Assembly (NCBI GenBank): GCA_032622095.1
Contig: CP136062.1
Location: 225,570,578-225,634,577 of the forward strand
Direction: 5' to 3'
DNA length: 64,000 nt
From: Siphonodentalium dalli
Taxonomy: Eukaryota; Mollusca; Scaphopoda; Gadilida; Siphonodentaliidae
Shown: positions 12,401 to 27,400 of the stretch, piece by piece
Layout: each line of letters begins with the position of its first letter
Numbering within the stretch: the stretch's first letter is position 1
Notes under the pieces: model-generated
What the model was told of the DNA's origin: nothing
The model's input: only the letters and a program-made list of their open reading frames with translations
Databases searched by the model: none
Position numbers and translations under genes: made by a program

Positions 12401-15400
12401 ATCGGTCATCTTCCCATAGAAGCAGGGGCAATATGATACCCCCTTTTTATCCAAACGTTTCTGATTCTCGGGGTGTACTCGTATAGTTTCTCCCACAACA
12501 AGTGGTTGTGGTTGGTATGCAATTCCTCGATCTAGAACAAAGGGATATGGAATTATTGTGTCAAATCCGTCAAGGTGAGTGCCAGAAAATTTATTGCACC
12601 ATCAACAGGTTTCAGTGCGTTACAATCTCCGAATTCCGTGCGTATACAACGCCGATTCCGATGTACTTAACGGCTTTCGAACACGACGGCTTAATTCTCT
12701 GTATATATTGGATTTATTGAGCTGCGGTGGGAAATTGTCGAGATAACGATAATCAGCCGATAATTGGACCATTGCTATGATGGTTACGCGTGCATTGGCT
12801 GCCGAACTCACGCACTCATGTTTACAGATACGCGTTTACATACAGTTCACTATATAGCAAACGGAGCTACCAAGGAAATAGTTCCCATGCATGTGTATAA
12901 TTGTAATATAAAATCGGCATTCCGTTAAACATATCCTACATATAGGAGCCATCTTCCATTGTAACAGGGCTATCGTCATGCTGAAGGATTGCAACATGAC
13001 ATTCCATACATAGGACGAAACTACAAGGCAGAGTTCAGTCCCTTGCTGGGCTGGACTTAACACTACTATCATTTATACACACAAAGTGAGGAAATAACTC
13101 ATTTTTTATTTAAGACTTGTGTCAGTTACAGTTCATGCTGTGTTATTCATTTGAAGCCAGAATGAATTGTAACTGACAAACACTTAAAGATGCATAATCC
13201 GAATTAAAGCTCGCAAATTACTATTTCTTTGGTTTCGTGGGTAAAAAAAATATTTGATTCGAGTAGATGAACCACCCATCAAAGCTAAGAGTGATCAGAT
13301 ATCGATTTTTAAAATCTATTATTTTTCACCACCGGTACTTTTTAGTGGCCTGGTAAAATGTCGACGAGAAGATATCGGACCAAATTGCGGATGAAAATAA
13401 CTATAAAATCAAGTGCCTTTTGTGTGTCAGATATTTGACAAACCGACCAAATATCGTTGAACAAAATGTTGATAAATAACAGGTTTCGGGAAATTTATAC
13501 TATATTTGACTGTGGTTAGCATTATTTTTTCGGCAATTAATCAATTCTAATAACAGAAGCGGCATTTAAAAAAAATGTTGTTGTTGGAATATGATGGGGA
13601 CCAGCGAATAAGATTGAGTACCTTTAAATAAATAATGTTAGACTTAGCTACGAAAATATCGTTGATGGCAGCGGTCAGACCTGCGTATAGCCAGGGGACT
13701 GAACTCTGTGTTGTAGCTTGGCATACGGCAAGACATACTGTATACAACAACACCCGTTAGTAAACCCATCCATGAGGTTAAGCACAGTCTATGTTTTGCT
13801 CCCAAAAATAGCATGGGGTGTTACTTGAACGCTTCAGGTCAGCATCCTCGGCAGCAACAACACTCCTCCGTTGGCGACAGAAAAGCCACCACCCGAAGAA
13901 AAAAAACAGAAAAAGAAAACAAATCTCGTTAATTGTCATCTAAATTATTGCATGCTTTTTTGAGTAAAAATAAATATGAGGGGTGAAGTAAAGGGCTGAT
14001 TCGGCATCCCGGGGTTAGTCCACCAACGCCAATCCGCGGTTTGAGTTTGAGTTATTTATTCATTCAACACATACAATTGTCAATAGACAAATTGTCAATA
14101 GACAAATAATAACATAGTTATACATAGTTATACAATTTCAACATAATACATAGGAAGTAATAATAGAAAGTAGGAAGTGTGATACCAATGTATTAATATG
14201 ATATATGGTATTATGGAAGTAAGATATATTGAAGGGGGGATGCTAGAAGTTTACACTTATAAGGTGCAACCCCCATATGGTTAAACTTGATAATTATTTT
14301 TGAATTTTTATTTTTATTTTCCGGTTATCCAATTCTTTTGTTATGTTTTTATATCTGAAATGATGGGTGAATTATTCATGTTCCTGATTTAGGTTTTCCA
14401 TTGAATGGACTGCTATTCGACATACTTTTCTAAAAGATGAAGTTTATATTTTCTTTTAAATGTAAAAATGTTTTCGCAGTTCTTTAGGTTTTTATCTAAG
14501 GAATTCCATAGAGTTGTTCCAATGTTTCTTGTACAAAATGCTTTGGTATTGGTTCTCCTGTAACTAACTCTGAAATTTTCAATGTGTTGCGTGTTGTGCT
14601 CATGTGATCCTTTGACAGTGACAAAGAATGTTTGTAAATTAGGGGGTATAAGCTCATGTTTAGCTTTATACATTGTAACAAGTGTGTTCATTTTGGTCAA
14701 GTCATCAAGTTTCAGGATTTTATACTTCTGGAATATTGGAGTACTATGACTTCTGTATCCAGCTCCATGAATTATTCTCATTTATTTTTTTGAAGGTTTC
14801 TGAGAGGGATAAGCCTGGTGCTATAAACATTTCCCCATATTTCACAGCAATAATTTAAATAAGGAGCAATTAAACACTGATATAGTGAGACAAGTGCTGA
14901 TTTGCCTATTTGTTTTTTGACTCGTAGCAACACGGCCATGCTTTTGGAGATTTTAGTTTGAATATGATATGAACACCTAGAAATTTAGTAGAATACACAC
15001 GTTCAATCTTGCTGCCATTTATATTAACATTTATGTCTCCAGTCTTTTCTTCCTTATTTCCGAATATCATGAAATTTGTTTTAAGTATATTTAAGGACAG
15101 TTTGTTCACTTGAAACCAGGTATTTAATTTAACCAGTTCTCTGGATACGGTCCTGCCTAGCGATTCTAATTTGTGTCCTTTAATGAACAAATTTGTGTAA
15201 TCTGCAAACATGATAATTTTCAAAAGTGATGAGACGTTGCAGATATAATTTATGTATAGTATAAAGAGTGAGGGACCTAGTAAGTATCCATTTGATTTCC
15301 AATGAATCTGATTCAGTACCATTAATAGATACGTATTGGTGTCTGTTCTTCAGATAGCTTGAGAGCCAGTCATGACATATTCCTCTTATTCCATAATGGT

Positions 15401-18400
15401 CGAGTTTTGACAGTAAAATTTTGTGATCAATTGTATCAAATGCCTTTTTTAGGTCAATAAATACTCCAAGAAGGTATTGTGATTCGTCTTTTGCATCTGA
15501 AATTTCTTCGACAAGTTCCATGATAGCTTGAGAGGTAGATCGGTTGTTTCTAAAGCCATATTGGCTGTCTGAGAGAATATTTTGTTTATCAAAGAATGAC
15601 ATTAAAGGGGTACTGTACGCCAAATGTTGTTGTTGGTTTCTATAGTCTCCGAGTGTGAGAATACGGTAACAATTTTTTTCATTATTTGAAAGTCTGTTGA
15701 GTACGAAGTAGTATTACGGATGACAAATTTACCGGAATGCAAAAATACAAATTGTCGTTGTCGAGTAATTTTTTTACATTTTTCAACCAAATGTATCAAA
15801 TAAAAGTTATATTATATGCATACTAGTCCCATATACACATTTAAGTTATTGTATCGTCACTAGTCAGTGAGTGGCATGGGCTTTCTCCCGTATCATCATA
15901 ATGTTTTAAACGATCGCGTGTGCCATCCAGTATCCCTCATTTAATTTGATTACGTCTTGTACACGGAAATTCGTAATTTACTTTACGCCATTTTATGGCT
16001 CCAGTCATAAATGAAATTTATATCAAATTATTAACTTTGATTTTAAGATAGCCTATTAACCTGAGCGTTTACAGATTACATCTTCGACTCAAATTACTTA
16101 TGTTTCTATATATTATCGATATTAGATCGTTGTTATCACCGGAAATTTATTGAAAATGGCGTACAGTACCCCTTTAAGCGTGTGTTATAAAGTTTTTCCA
16201 ATATCTTTGATATGCATTGCTCGCGAGCAGGTACAAAGGTCAGCCTCATGCACCATTATGGTTGCCATGCACGGCTCACGATCAAGCCAAAAAGGTCATC
16301 CTCCATTATGGTTGCCATATTTTTATATCGGGGATAATTTGATGATTAGATCGGTATTACAACATATGATATTTATTCATAGATCAAAGATGGCGGCGCC
16401 CATGAATGTGGGTTAAACAAAAAGCACACCGTGGATCCGGAGACGGACTGCTCAACGGCGGTAAACACAAAGTCATTAAACATATACAACATCTCTTCCC
16501 TGCCAAGACTTGAAGTCTACAAACACCATAGTGTTTACAAGTCCACATGTGCCTTGCGGTTCAAACCCATAGGATAACGCGCGGGAACGTCAACATTTAC
16601 ATTTGGCACAACTTCATCGACCGATGCAGCTGACACAGGAGGTGTAGAAAAGTAAATGTCAATATTAGGCTCAAATTCCAAATTTGTAATTTGCATTTGG
16701 TCAATATGCCTTTTCCAAATGGAACCCAAACCAATGTCCACCTTGTACGACAACGGACCAGTCTTTGAAACGATCTTAGCCGGAATCCATTTTGTTTGAT
16801 TGTTGCGATAGTCACGCACACACACAGTTTGATCAACATCGAAATTACGAATATTACGACCTGTGTGTTTTGAGTCTACATATATGTATCTTGCTTTTGC
16901 TCAATCGTAATATTAATGTCAGGCTTCAGAATGTCCAAACGAGTTCTCGCATTTCGCCCAAGCAAAAGTTTGGTCGGAGTTTCACCGGTGAGTGAATGTG
17001 GTGTATTCCGATATTTGAAGAGAAACTTAGTTAGTCTGTCTCGAATGGAACCGTCATATTTTTAGCATTTCATAGCCACTTTAAATGTCTGCACAAAGCG
17101 TTCTGCTTGATTATTCGTGCGAGGATGAAATGGTGCTTATGTAATATGCTTAATGCCATTTGATCGTAAGAATTGTTCAAATTTAGCAATCCAAACCTAG
17201 CAAATATGCTACGCAGTTCAACAATAACATGTGAAGAGTTAGTATTTGACATTTGAATTATTTCTGGCCATTTGGAATGAGCATCAATTACAAGTAAAAA
17301 CATAGAACCTAAGAAAGGTCCGGCAAAATCAATATGCAACCGGTGCCAGGGATTCCTTGGCCACTCCCAAGGATGAACTCGTGCTGCAGACGGAAGCTTT
17401 TTCCATTTCGCACAAGAAACACATGATTTACATACAACTTCAATACTGTGGTCTATATTAGGCCACCACACATGAGACCTCGCGAGCAACTTCATTTTTA
17501 CAATGAAGCTCATCTAGAACACTTTCGCGACATGAAGTGGGCAAAACAACTCTATTGCACCACATAATACAGCCTTCGTGAACACTGAGCTCGGTTTGTC
17601 GGTTGGTATACGGCGCCAACTCAGAATCACCACTGCTTTGTAGAACATCACCATTTAACACTGCATCGAGAACTCGCGATAGAACACGATTTTTACGCGT
17701 TTCCGTACGAATCTTCTCCGATGACACCGGCAACACCTCTATTTGTGACGCATAGAACACTGCCACGGTATCGTCTTCCTCGGAATCGGCTTCGGCACAC
17801 AACAAGAAAACCCGCGAAAACAAAACAAAATCACATTTAATGTTCTAAGTTAAGTTATTTCCTCCTGTATCTGTATCGGTGTGCGCGCAGGATCAGTTCG
17901 GATGTGAGCGCACACTCCATAAAAAGAATCTTTGTGAAAATGAACCCTCTCAAATTAGTCTCAATACTTTAGAATATAGAATTAACCTAAAAATAACAAA
18001 AACCTTCGGAATAGAGAACCTTCGGAATAGCGGAAGTTCGGGAGAGCAAACCTTCATAATAGAAACATGTCCCCACAATTACACAGGTGACGTAAACACA
18101 TGTGCTAATCTTTGTCGTACTATCGTAATTATCGGTACGATTTATACTCTAGTACGAAACAAGAATATATTTCTCCATGAGTCTATACAGATCTCTACAC
18201 CAGTGTACACATCTATTTTCGGGTTTTTTGACAAGTTTCCAACAACTGTGGTCAAAAAGGTCAGCCTCATCCACCATTATGGTTGCCATGCTCGGCTCCC
18301 GGACAGGTAAGAAAGGTCAGCTTCATTCACCATTATGGTTGCCATGCACGGCTCGCGAGCAGGTAAAAAAAACAACTACGGGACTCCGCCAGAGGTCCAA

Positions 18401-21400
18401 GATCACAGTTGTTGGAAACTTGTCAAAAAACCCGAAAATAGATGTCACCACCACTACTTATTAATATAAATGACAAGTAGGGAAAGCTACTGAGCCCACC
18501 CATCTCCCATCAAACCATGTCACCGCTCGTTTCGTGTTCAAATGCAACAATAAAAACATTAATTTCAGAAAAGTACCACATCCTAGTAATAAAACATATA
18601 TTTCTTTTCATGTTTACCGTAAGTGCAGTAGAAAATTATCACTTTATAATTACTTTTATCGTATACAACATCCGAAAACAACTGTGCAACTGTGGGCTGC
18701 CGATTCCACGAGTCGCCATCCGAGAGTCAAGGGCAGATAATTTCAAATGCTATTATCTGCGCTTGACTCTCGGATGGCGACTCGTGGAATCAGCGAGCCG
18801 CTGTTGTTTGGGAAGTTGTATATGATAAAATCATAAAAGTAATTATAAAGTGATAATTTTCTACTGCACTTACGGTAAACATGAAAAGAAATATATGTTT
18901 TATTACTAGGATGTGGTACTTTTCTGAAATTAATGTTTTTATTGTTGCATTTGAACACGAAACGAGCGGTGACATGGTTTGATGGGAGATGGGTGGGCTC
19001 AGTAGCTTTCCCTACTTGTCAATTATATTAATAAGTAGTGGTGGTGACATCTCTTTTCGGGTTTTTTGACAAGTTTCCAACAACTGTGCGGGTGACACTT
19101 GTGATTTGTCATGTTCGTATTGTGGCCTATTTGTCAAAGGAGATATTTTGATATTTCAGAAGTGGCAATAAGCCCACCGAGGCAGACGTCAATGTTGCAA
19201 TCACGGCAGTGAGATACGTCTTCACAATGCAACCAGGTGAGTCAATTAGCTGATATGTGTTCAACTGCACGGCCATAATTATCGGTAATTCCAACTAAAT
19301 TGTCGCAGTTTTGCATCTTATAGACATGTGCGTATATAGGCGGGTATGTTGACAACAATTTTACTCACACTGTGAATTTCAGCTAAAACTGGTTGGAATA
19401 ACCGATATAATGTAGCAGAAGTGAGCGCGCTGCACCACACCGACGGATTAGGACACCAGCAGCGTTTTAGTGTAAACATATTTTTAGCTCCAAATACAAA
19501 TAAACATAATATACAGATTATATCATATCTGCAAAATAGATGTATTAATATATGGAAACGAGGATCAGACAACAAGCCCGATGTCTTATATGAAGTATAT
19601 GAAGATGGTGTTAGGGATAGCAGAAGGCATGCAGCTAGAGAGAGAGGCAACCCAGGGCGGCCGCATTCTGGTCCATACCAGCAGTGCTGGATCGGCATGC
19701 CAACAGAAAGAGAGAGTGAGAGAGAGGGAGAGGGAAAAGAGAGAGATAGAGAGAGAAGGAAAACACCACGAAATGACAACTTTAGAAAAAACAACGCTAC
19801 AGCATCAGTTTCCAATACCAGCATCATAGCAGTTTAGGGGGACCATTTCACCACAGATGTATATGGTCAACGGTGGTTGAAATGTTTGCTAATACCTGTT
19901 AAACGCTGCATTCTTCTTGATGTCGAAGATCGATCATCGATGTGCTTATATATCCTGGTTGATCCTGCATGCCCAGTAAACATGCCAGTGTCGGCCGCAT
20001 TCTGGTTCATACCGGCAGAATGGACCGGCATGCAAAACAGTCTGTCGTCACTGCCCGATACAGGCCGCATTCTGGTTCATACCGACAGAATGGACCGGCA
20101 TGCAAAACAGTCTGTCGTCACTGCCCGATACAGGCCGCATTCTGGTTCATACCGACAGAATGGACCGGCATGCAAAACAGTCTGTCGTCACTGTCCGGTA
20201 CAGGCCGCATTCGGGTTCATACCGACAGAATGGACCGGCATGCAAAACAGTCTGTCGCCACTGTCCGGTACAGGCCGCATTCTGGTTCTTACCGACAGTG
20301 CTGGACCGGCATGCAAAACAGTCTGTCGTCACTGTCCGGTACAGGCCGCATTCTGGTTCATACCGACAGAATGGACCGGCATGCAAAACAGTCTGTCGTC
20401 ACTGTCCGGTACAGGCCGCATTCGGGTTCATACCGCCAGTGCTTCCACCGGCATGCCAACAGTCTGTCGTGAGCGGCCGGTACAGGCAACCCAGGACGGT
20501 CACATGCTGGTTCATACCGACAGTGCTGGACCTGCATGCTAACATTCTGTCATCACTGGCCGGTACATGCAGCATTCGGATTCATACCGGCAGTGCTGGC
20601 ACGGGCATGCCAACAGTCTGTCGTCAGTGGCCGGTACAGGTAAGACAAGACGGCTGCATTCTGGTTCTTACCGACAGTGCTGGACCGGCATGCCAACAGT
20701 CTGTCGTCACTGGCCGGTACAGGTAAGACAAGACGGCTGCATTCTGGTTCTTACCGACAGTGCTGGACCGGCATGCCAACAGTCTGTCGTCACTGGCCGG
20801 TACAGGCAGCATTCCGGTTCATACCGGCAGTGGTTCCACTGGCATGCCAACATTCTGTCGTCACCGGCCGATACAGTCAACCCAGGACGGTCGCATTCTC
20901 GTGCATACCGGCAGTGCTGGACCGACATGCCAACAGTCACCGGCCGGTACAGGCAACCCAGCACGGTCGCATTCTGGTTCTTACCGACAGTGCTCGCATC
21001 GGGATGCCAACAGCCTGTCGTCACTGGCCGGTACAGGCAACCCAGGACACCAGCATTCTGTCTCGCACCAGCATGCCAACAGTCTGTCGTCACCGGCCGG
21101 TACAAGCAACCCAGGATCAGCATGATGCCAAATATTTAGTGCAGACAGTCGGCTAATGTAGGCAAAAAGCCGGCAATCCGACACAAAATCCACCTCATGT
21201 TATTTCCAAGTAAATCGCCACAATACAACGTGATTTGACATATTCAGACATTATATCATTCAACAGTCTTGAAAAGAATGGAATAAGGTGACGTTAGCCT
21301 ATACCGGCCGGTGCGGTGCCGATTCGGCATGCCGTGAAGTTTACCAGCAGTCAGTCGGTACAGGCAACCCAGTACCAACATGATGGCAAATCGTCCGTGC

Positions 21401-24400
21401 AGGCAGTCGGTACCGGCCACATATAGGCAAGAAACCGGCAAGCCGACACGAAATCAAGCGCATGTTATTCATGCAGTGTTAATCGCTACGATGTAACGTT
21501 ATTTGACACAATTTAACAGTATATGGCGTTCATTTAAGCGTTTTCTGGGATGGAATGATGTGATAGTAAGCCTGTACCGTCCGGTGTTAATGTGATAGTA
21601 AGCCTGTACCGTCCTGTGCTGGTGCTGATTCGGCATGCCATGACATTTACTAGCAGTCAACACAACATGTAAATACCGATATATGGAGAATCTCTAATGA
21701 GTCGCAATTCTATAAGACATGTATTAACCGAGTGCATTAAATTCGATTCGAGCCCAGCTTGAGCGAGGCTCAAATCGAATTTAGTGGACGAGGTTCATAA
21801 GTTTCGTTTACAATTGCGACGATTTGATATCCATTTTATCACATAATCACATTTTAGCAAGGAAAAACGATCTAGAAACGGATGGGGTTAAACAAATTAA
21901 TATTGATTTCCATGTTTTGTTGACAAAATTGTTCAACCACCCTTATCACCCATATTTATCTCAAATTGAAAATCAATTATATTCTAATTAACATAATAAT
22001 AAAGTTTCGGCATTAACTTCGATATCATTGCGCTGAGCTCTTACGTTACTGCGCGTGCCGATAATACACGCATGACTTACCTAAAATATGAGGTCATGTT
22101 TAGGGGCTAAATATGTGATAAATATTAGTATACGTGTACACTATATATATCGTTTTGTTATGAGAAAACTCCAGCCGTTTCGAGATCGTTCTTCCTTGCT
22201 AAAATGTGATTATGTTATCAAATGAATGATTCGAGCCTCGCTTGATCAGTTAATAAATATAATATAGAACTGTGACTGATTATATATCATCTCATGTATC
22301 TAATCATACGCTCCTGACAGACTGATTCCCTGGCTATACATACCACTAATCATACGCTCCTGGCAGGCTGATTACATGGCTATACATACCACTAATCATA
22401 CGCTCCCGACAGACTGATTCCCTGACTATACATACCACTAATCATACGCTCCCGACAGACTGATTCCCTGGCTATACATACCACTAATCATACGCTCCCG
22501 ACAGACTGATTCCCTGACTATAAATACCACTAATCATACGCTCCCGACAGACTGATTCTCTGGCTATACATACCACTAATCATACGCTCCCGACAGACTG
22601 ATTCCCTGGCTATACATACCACTAACCATGCGCTCCTGGCAGACTGATCCCCTGGCTATACATACCACTAATCATACGCTCCCGACAGACTGACACCCTG
22701 GCTATACATACCACTAACCATACGCTCCCGACAGACTGAATCCCTGGCTATACATACCACTAAGCATACGCTCCCGACAGACTGATTCCCTGGCTATACA
22801 TACCAATACTAATGATTGACCAAGAAAGCACACAAACGGATCTATCGAACTTGTTGCAGGTGAAAACAACAAGAAAGATTCGTTGGTTGTTACTGATTGC
22901 TCAGTAGATTACGAGAGTGCGAAGGCGTCGACACCGTCAATGATCATAGAGCTCCTAATGAATAAAGTCATACAGTCAGAGAGACAAATCCTCCTCGATC
23001 AGCTCGACACTACGGTATGTGAATTATCAACATATTATAACAAGAAACCCATAGTCAGAAATGGTAACGCCACCAAGATCATATTATTAGCCATAAATAT
23101 AAATTATAATATAATTATAATATAAAATATTATTCACTAGTTAGCGCTAATATAGGCGCTAACTAATGAATAATATTATTTGATTGACTTGTTAAATAAC
23201 ATCTAATAAATATTCATCTTATTTACAACTTTAAGGAGTCCTTCTGGCACACGAGAATATTTATCGCCGTTTGATTTGCACCAAGTGAACTCGGCGCTTA
23301 TATAATTGATAGAACATACCGCTATTATGATGATCGTGTCGTTATTTGTTTAAAATACGTATCAATTGACATATACGCACCCGTTCCCTCATTAAAATAT
23401 ACATATATCGCCCATTTTAGGGGATCTCCGCGAATTCGGGGACTTCCGCAAAGTGACCTCCGCAAATAGCGCCCTACTGCAAATCGTCGCACCCAATGCA
23501 ATTTGTAAACAAATACGATTGACATGCGTTTTAACGAGATGAGCTTTAATTAAATGAAAGAAGCAATGCTACATAAAATATTTGTCATGGACTCTGCCAG
23601 TGTGCCATATATATGTGTCAACTAAGGTCGCTTTGCGTGGTAAAAGTGAAAAGTGAAAGTGGAAATTTGGAAAATCCTATTGAAAATGAAAGTAGCCTAC
23701 AATTTTGGGAATTCCGCGGCAGATTCAGAGAATCTATACTATTGAAAGTTAATGTACGATTCCTGGAATTCTATCAGATATCGCGACTCTGCTCGTTTTC
23801 GAGATCATAGGTTATATATAGGGCCTACACTCTTATAACTAATGTGTAGAAACGATTACACATCAAATGTGTAAACCCGGTTAATACACATAGCAATGTG
23901 TAGTTTTACATACAAATACATTGACCAAGTGCCGTTCTACACATAATGTGTATATTTTGTTACACACAATTGGGTAAGAACGTAGAGCATGCGCATTGCG
24001 GTGCATTTCAGTGTCACAGTCTGCTGTACGTGACGGCCATATTGTTTGAGTATTGTTTTTGGAATACAATCTACAGCGATCGTAGACAAGGATGTAAGTT
24101 CAGAATTCCAATTTGTGGGTTTAGTATTAATAGTATATGCGGATTTATTTGTTAAAACTTTCATGGCGATTACTGCCCTTAGACTCTTGTTATGATTGTT
24201 GTAATAATACTAATATTATGCAATCACGCCTCGACCCTGGTTTGTTCATTCAAAGCAAAAACTCACAGTACAGAACAAAATACTACATACCACTATGCGC
24301 CATGAACGTTTTAACATATAAATCTGCATATATCTTTAATACTATACCCACAGGTCGGACTACTGAACTTGCATTTCTTGTCTACGAACTGTGTGTGCAA

Positions 24401-27400
24401 GAACCTACACAAAATGTGTAAGGGATATGTGTTGATTTTATACACACAGTTGTGTATAAATGTGTAAAAAATTACCCATTTATGTGTAAAATTGTTACAC
24501 AATTTGTGTACGGATATGAAACTACACATATACTACACAAATATGTTTAAGATCAAAATTGAATAATAATTGTGTAGCAGGGCTACACATTTTGTGTAGA
24601 AAACCTACACATTAGTCATAAGAGTGTATATGACCACGAAAACGAGTCGAGTCACGATACATCCATCGGTACAAACACATTGTATATACGATACAATTTT
24701 GACTTAATGACCAGAAAATAAAAGATAGCAGTTACTCCAACAGAACAGGCATGCGCACTCTAATTAAAATTACCCATAATTCACTTCACTACACCAGGGG
24801 CTCCCAATGGGTTATACATTATTTTCAGGCTATCAGATTATTTATATTTTCAACAACATATTATTACACCGGTGACTTTAAGTTTACAATTTCAGCCTGT
24901 CCTGACTCTATCGATACGATTGAGTCATATTTTCAAAAACATATTATACACCGGTGGCGTTAACTTTACATTTTCAGCATCTACGTGATTCTATCGGTAC
25001 GATTGAGTAAGGTACAAAAAAAAATCTCCCACAATGCATTCGCCCAGTCAACCACAGAATATCAAAATCTCCGAAACAACTTACACCACATGTGGCGTAA
25101 TAAGAAATTGAATGAATTGAGAGCTAAATTAGGCCCATTTAATTTTCAGTCACCGATGTTTTTTTTTATAGTGCCTTGATATACTGTTTTAATAACCATC
25201 TATGACATAGATATGACTAAAATGCTATAATTCATCACCATTTGGAACGTCCGTGTCTCAGAAGGTCCACATAGAGTAACAGAGAATAGCTGAAATGCAA
25301 CATAATTCAAACTAAGATATAGAGTTAATCCCCTTCCATTGAAAATAATAGACTTGGCTGTACAGTCCAGGTGAACATGGAGCACATAAAACACGTCAGT
25401 ACATCAACAAAAACAACACGTCCACAGTTTATTACACCAAATAAGTTGATAAATCGATTCTTTGGAGCTTCCTCTTTCAAATGATATATAATATGGCATA
25501 TATTTTATATAATGTGATCTGGGGGTTCATGGTATATAATATGGCATATATATTATATAATGTGATCTGGGGGTTCATGGTATATAATATGGCATATATT
25601 TTATATAATGTGATCTGGGGGTTCATGGTATATAATATGGCATATATATTATATAATGTGATCTGGGGGTTCATGGTATATAATATGGTATATATATTAT
25701 ATAATGTGATCTGGGGGTTCGACAATTAAGTGGGCCTTTAAATTCACATTTATTCCTAATTATTAATAAGTGTAAATCATATGAACTTAAAGGTACTCAA
25801 TCCGATTCGATGGACCCCATATAATCAGATTCCAACAACGTTTTATTTTTTAAATACCGCTTCTGTTATCAGAATCGAGTAATTGCCCAAAATAATGCTA
25901 ACCAGTCAACTATAGTATAAATTTCCCAAATTCAGTTATTTGTCAATATTTTGTTCAATGAAATTTTGCCAGTTTGTCAAATATCTGACACAAAAATGCC
26001 ACTTGAGTTTAGAGTTATCCATCTTCATCCGCTAATTGGTCAGAGAATTCTTCTCGTGGACTGTTTTCTGGGCCACTTAAAATTAAAGTAATAGATTTCA
26101 AACATCGATATCTGATCCCTCTGAGCTTTAATGGGTAGGTTCCTCGACTCGAACCAAATATTTTTTACCCCCGAAGCCAAAGAAATAGTAATTTAGGAGT
26201 GTCCGATCGGATTGAGTACCTTTAAACACTGTTCGTTTATTTGGTTTAAAAGCTGCTGATCACACACACGAATTGACTTGCACTAAGTGGCAGTGGTTTC
26301 TAAGATTCTTTTTTAGTGACAAAGCCAGTAGATGTGTTGAAGGTATGTTGTAAAAAATAATAATTGAATTCTGGAACCCTGAATGTTGTTCTGTGCACAA
26401 ATTTTAATTGATAATTTTTTTTCCAGTATTGCCCGCGAATGAAAACTGAACTGGAGAGAAAGACAGAGCAGTACTTTACTATTGCTGGTATGTTTATCAT
26501 ATACGAGACAGAGAAGTTTGGTTCTAGGTTACAGTGAAACAAAACAAAACATTGGCACAATGTAAAGCACGTGGTTCCTAGTTTAAATTTTTTTTGTGAG
26601 GTGAAAAACTCAATATTTTTTTCATGCAATCCTGACTGTAGATTATAAATCCGAAATTTAATGGTACATTCATGCTCGACGATATGATTGTTCGAATATG
26701 GGTTTGATCCAAGTTTTTTTTACGGAGTTGTGACCCTTTTCATCTTAGCATTCACGTATGCTTTGTTATCTCAAACATTTTTTATACCATCAGAACCAAA
26801 TTCGGTGTGTGAGTTTCTCAGCTCACAATACAGATTGACTTTGATCCCAAAGTTATGGCCATTTTAATGCTTATAATCATCCAGAATTGATGTTCCCTGA
26901 TAATAACAGGCTCACATTGTAAGACAATGTTATATTTTAATCATATTATGGCTATATGATCATTATATTATACGTTTATGTGGTCTAAGCTATTTTCTTA
27001 ATAGCTATACTGGTATGGACTGTGTTCGTGTATCTGAAGTTAGGGGTCATAGCGTTTTTCAATGTTATTATATGCCTACTGATGTCAAAGTGAAAATACA
27101 AAGTGGCACTATAGGACCCATAAATTCCAATAATTTATGTTAGTATGTACACTGTCTATACATGTACTTCTTTAGTACATAATAGAATAATAATCTATAA
27201 TTCAGCATCAAAACTCAAGATTATGATTCCAATCATAGCTATTTACTATAGCGAAGGGATGGGTTAAACATCTGCCGATCATGGTAGGCCTCTTGTTTTA
27301 TTTTATTTATCTTTTAACCATTTCTATACTAAATGGATTTCCCCATTCATCTATAAAAATATATTTCTTTAGAGCGATAAAAGCAGACAACAGACAGATG

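Larger units (their letters stand above)
14036..16224 (-). mobile_element. CR1/Jockey-group LINE, 5' truncated, split by a MITE
   Basis: The minus strand encodes reverse-transcriptase blocks in order: SKILEKLYNTRL (16178-16224), SQYGFRNNRSTSQAI, FIDLKKAFDTIDHKILL, then in another frame LLGPSLFILYIN, FADYTNLF, and TWFQVNKLSLNILKTNFMIF, then the C-terminal part down to 14413. Several frame breaks are visible (near 15300 and 14780-14930). The catalytic FADD motif reads FADY, so the enzyme would be dead even without the breaks. The MITE-I at 15602-16177 interrupts it. 14036-14412 is probably 3' UTR. Confidence 0.85.

Noticed and set aside
14036-17827. One composite retroelement
   Set aside because: The LINE and the gypsy piece are different classes with a repeat-rich gap between them; they are separate insertions.
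18517-18975. Pairs of identical ORFs on both strands
   Set aside because: They are the two arms of a palindrome read from each side.
19318-19827. 169-codon minus-strand ORF
   Set aside because: The centre is the serine/leucine-rich complement of a GA-rich tract; no family or splice support.
19877-21156. Overlapping ORFs of 121-221 codons in all three frames
   Set aside because: A 70-bp period is open in every frame; the translations are the same unit seen three ways.
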